From positions 164,081 to 228,080 of the forward strand of contig DASPLX010000043.1 in NCBI GenBank assembly GCA_035627375.1: 64,000 nt of DNA, written 5' to 3'. Below the pieces are notes generated by a model. That model searched no databases and had not been told where the DNA came from. It worked only from the letters and a program-made list of their open reading frames with translations. The position numbers were made by a program, and so were the translations under genes. This DNA is from DASPLX01 sp035627375. Its GTDB lineage: Bacteria; Pseudomonadota; Gammaproteobacteria; Burkholderiales; Burkholderiaceae_D. Below, piece by piece: positions 61,638-64,000 of the stretch (position 1 is its first letter; each line of letters starts with the position of its first letter).

Positions 61638-61883
61638 GAGCGGTCGAATTACGTCTGGACTGCGGACATCGCGTACATCCCGGCGCGGCGCGGCTTCGTG
61701 TACCTGTTCGCGGTGGTGGATCGCCCCCATAGATGGCAGGCCGGGTTGACCACCGCGCCGTACGCTCTGGCCAGACACAAGGTGCGGCAAGCGGCGCCGT
61801 GGACAACCCTACATCGACAAGGCTCCACTTATCGGCATCAAATTCCTGGCAAGTTTTGCTTAAACAGACGGCGAGCGCTCTGA
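61638..61883 (+). pseudogene. IS3-family transposase fragment
   Basis: The frame reads ERSNYVWTADIAYIPARRGF and VYLFAVVDRPHRWQ, the region of the first catalytic Asp in IS3-family OrfB (VWxxDITYIP...GFVYLxAVxD). About 40 codons are homologous; the rest of the DDE domain is gone and the remainder of the frame is unrelated. It lies just left of the Tn7-like remnant. Confidence 0.65.
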
Positions 61884-62112
61884 AGTGATTTTTCCACATT
61901 TCATAAGATAAAACGTTCATTCAATCAATATCTTAGCAGTAACTCTTCGCGTCTTTTCTTAAATTTTGAATGCAGTTTAGTTCCCACTTCCATGTAGTCA
62001 TTCTTGACTTTTGCTGAAGTCGAACTAAATTTCCGTCAAGTATGCAGGATCGCTTGCACCTTACCAATTCATAATGAATTGCGTGTAAGCAAGATGACGA
62101 TGGGAAGATGCC
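61884..62112. other. AT-rich segment at the edge of the Tn7-like remnant
   Basis: This stretch is clearly richer in A and T than the rest of the window. It holds an inverted pair TTTAGTTC / GAACTAAA (near 61977 and 62026) and loosely repeated TAAATTT blocks. That composition and place fit a transposon end with transposase sites, but no clear 5'-TGT end or target duplication was found. Confidence 0.35.
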
Positions 62113-62628
62113 ATGGGCGCAAAATCGGCATCGCCACGCTCCAAGCAACGATTGCACATTTTCGACTCCTATCGGGGACGTGGCCACAGGAACAACAACT
62201 TGTTCCTTGTCTATAGCATCAAGACGAACCGGGACTGGATTCTCCCTAGTGACCGGCAGTTCGTTCACTGGATCCATTTTCTCGAAACCAACCACCAGGT
62301 AAAAACATTCGATCTGGCGCCTGAACTCGTCGTCTCGACAGACGACAAGGAAGTGCGGGGCACCGAGCTGGATGCTGAGGTCGTCCTGCGCGACGGTACC
62401 AAGGAATGGCACGAGGTGAAGAGTGCTGAGAGCGAAATCGAAACCGCGCGTTCGCAGCTGCTCGCGCAGGCGGCTGCGAGTTCGAAAGAAGGGGTAAAGT
62501 ACCGCGTCTATACCGATCGCGATCTGCGTCCTCATGTGGCCACGAGTATCCGTTGGCTTCGTGCGATCGCTTTCGCCGCAACGCTTCGCGATGCTCCTTA
62601 TCCGCGTGAAACGCTTCCTGCCCGTTAA
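62113..62628 (+). CDS. TnsA-like endonuclease of a Tn7-type element
   Basis: The 171-residue protein begins after GGGAAG and has the TnsA N-terminal nuclease pattern: IKTNRDWILPSDRQFVHW, LELDAEVV-like GTELDAEVVLRDG and WHEVKSAES, giving the acidic residue, Asp and E-V-K catalytic set of restriction-type nucleases. In Tn7 TnsA cuts the 5' ends. The C-terminal TnsC-interaction part may be missing. The usual next gene, tnsB, is absent. Confidence 0.6.
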   Translation: MGAKSASPRSKQRLHIFDSYRGRGHRNNNLFLVYSIKTNRDWILPSDRQFVHWIHFLETNHQVKTFDLAPELVVSTDDKEVRGTELDAEVVLRDGTKEWHEVKSAESEIETARSQLLAQAAASSKEGVKYRVYTDRDLRPHVATSIRWLRAIAFAATLRDAPYPRETLPAR

Positions 62629-63340
62629 GCGTCCATCCGATGCGCATATGTTCAAGTTGCTTTTGGAAGGGCAAAAGCATGTGCTATCCAGTCGCAACGA
62701 CACTTCCCTCCTGCTCAGGAACATCAAGACCGATATCCAGATGAAGGTCGCTTCGCGCAATGGATCGCAATTCGTTCTCATTATTGACGAAATGCAGTTG
62801 CTCAACGAGATCGATCTGCAGCAGCTGCTGGTATTCCATAATGCCTTGGCGCTCGAAAAAATCAAGATGACGACAGTGGCCTTTGCGCAGCCAGAAATTA
62901 TCCACAGGGTCAACGCCTTGCAGACGAAGCACCAGACACAGATTATTGCCCGCTTTCTGAGCGAGCCGCTGATGTTCGAAGGCTGTGGATCGGCGGAGGA
63001 ATTGCGCGCATTGTTGAAACTCTACGATGAGGAATCAGAATATCCGGACGATTCCGGCATCAGCTATACCAAATTCTTTTTTCCGGAGGCATTCGCGCGC
63101 GGCTTCAGACTAAGCAAATATGCGAACAAGATTTGGCACGCACTCAAGAAAGCCATCCCGGCATTGCCGGAGACTGGCCTTCCGATGGAGCATGTTTGCT
63201 TGACGATAGAGCACCTGTTGCTGGCCCATCGGCAGTACGACGCCGCTAATTTTACGTACGGCACCGAGGATATCGAGGAGGCGGTGGAAGCATCGAACCT
63301 TCGCAATTTCGTCTCCTACGTCAAGTCCGCTTCGGGATGA
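62591..63340 (+). pseudogene. TnsC/TniB-like AAA ATPase lacking its N-terminus
   Basis: The frame overlaps the TnsA-like end. It has the Walker B motif SQFVLIIDEMQLLNEIDLQQ and sensor region VAFAQPEIIHRVNALQ, then a helical C-terminus with PEAFARGFRLSKYANKIWHA. The Walker A half, about 100 residues, is absent. The start at 62591 is only the first ATG. A deletion running from the tnsA end through tnsB into tnsC would explain the join. Confidence 0.6.
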
Positions 63341-63356
63341 AGTAACGGCTCTTGCG

Positions 63357-64000
63357 ATGAGCAGATTGACTTGGAATCCGCGTGCGCCAGCACCGTTTGA
63401 GTCAGGGTGGAGTATTTTTGTAAAGGCCCTGGCGCATAATCATATGCGCATGACGGAGTTGCGCGACCTGATTCGACGCGCCGATATTCCACGCACAGAG
63501 ATGAATGAACGAGACCTTGGCAACAGCCAATGGATCGACTTTGACAAATTCGGCCGGCTCTTGGAGATCGACAGTGCACGCCTAAAGTCCGGCTTCCTGG
63601 ATCAGTTAGGTTTTCAGCATGGTACCGCAGCAGGCAGCACCATACGGCATTGTCCCGAATGTGCCAAATCCGGTTATCACTGCGTCTTGTTCGATTTAGC
63701 GTTGATCGCCGAGTGTCCATGGCATGGGATGCCGCTGCGCCAACCATGTGGCGGTTGTGCCGCACCGTCGACGCTTGATGGAAGATCCGGCCTTGCTGCA
63801 TTGCCGTCCCCGATTTGCAAGTACTGTCGCTTGCAGTTGAACACCTTTTTGCGCTTGCCTAGCGCCGCGTCATGGCGATGTTCAACCCGGACTCGTCGAT
63901 GAATTTCAACTGCTTGACAGGGTAACAAGTGATCAGCCTGCGGTACCGGCGTCGCGCCAAACGTATGCGCGCTGTATCCCGTTCCGCCGCATGGAGTGTC
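63357..64000 (+). pseudogene. TniQ/TnsD-like target-selection protein, frameshifted and cut by window
   Basis: The first frame (to 63902) shows the TniQ pattern: HCPECAKSGYHCVLFDLALI and ECPWHGMPLRQPC with zinc-binding Cys/His, then ICKYCRLQLN. At a run of five T (63846-63850) the protein-like reading shifts by one base and goes on as CLAPRHGDVQPGLVDEFQLL to the window edge. One extra T would explain it. TniQ picks the target site in Tn7-like and Tn5053-like elements. Confidence 0.65.

Noticed and set aside
61408..61920. 170-codon minus-strand frame over the IS3 fragment
   Set aside because: It is antisense to transposase homology and has no recognisable domain.

Overview
The window is GC-rich, densely coded DNA from a bacterial chromosome. 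Gene content suggests an environmental betaproteobacterium of the Burkholderiales, perhaps Oxalobacteraceae-like. It has an aa3/caa3 oxidase cluster with CtaG, an HME-RND metal efflux operon, PmrA/QseB-type two-component genes, Kef/CPA2 antiporters and many c-di-GMP and receiver proteins. This placement is inferred from family content only; there is no rRNA or tRNA to anchor it.

Layout. 1-1.9 kb: the cut end of a Bcr/CflA drug exporter, then acyl-CoA thioesterase II. 1.9-4.0 kb: a PAS-GGDEF-EAL protein. 4.1-6.9 kb: a winged-helix-like gene divergent from an OmpR-type regulator and its kinase, then a small terminated transcription unit. 7-9.3 kb: a GNAT protein, an unknown gene interrupted by an in-frame TAG, and a small protein resembling type III chaperones. 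9.3-14.7 kb: a large hybrid kinase with CheR and CheB, and a lone receiver. 14.9-26.6 kb: a metal-handling block with His-rich periplasmic proteins, a CzcCBA/CusCBA-like tripartite pump, a TonB receptor, a BNR-repeat protein and a thioredoxin-fold protein. 26.7-29.6 kb: a decayed kinase/receiver, a FemAB/GNAT-like protein, and a scar where AAA-ATPase debris meets a truncated enolase-superfamily gene.

29.6-58 kb is a stress and respiration block. It holds a ThDP pyruvate oxidase-like enzyme, a site-2 protease with CBS domains, two ion antiporters, SPFH/NfeD, and a cytochrome oxidase locus with fused subunits I and III, two cytochromes c and CtaG. It also holds a GH15 glucoamylase-like enzyme, a PQQ-type sugar dehydrogenase, an SDR, MscS, trehalose synthesis (OtsB and a membrane-anchored OtsA fusion), YbdK and a CPA2 antiporter. 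Several members are broken: a PRC-barrel gene, a K+ channel, and a chimera of a Kef antiporter with a universal stress protein.

58-61.4 kb carries a second copy of the regulator module from 4-7 kb, inverted: small terminated unit, CorC-like CBS protein, response regulator, divergent winged-helix-like gene. 61.6-64 kb is mobile debris: an IS3-type transposase fragment and a Tn7-like remnant (TnsA-like, truncated TnsC-like and frameshifted TniQ, with no TnsB).

The most notable signal is a set of five PmrA/QseB-like direct repeats of the form TTTAAG-N5-CTTAAG. Each is followed at exactly 12 nt by a -10-like hexamer. They precede both response regulators, both copies of a roughly 140-nt terminated RNA element, and the OtsA fusion. 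This suggests a local regulon of two near-identical regulators that controls a duplicated candidate small RNA and trehalose synthesis.
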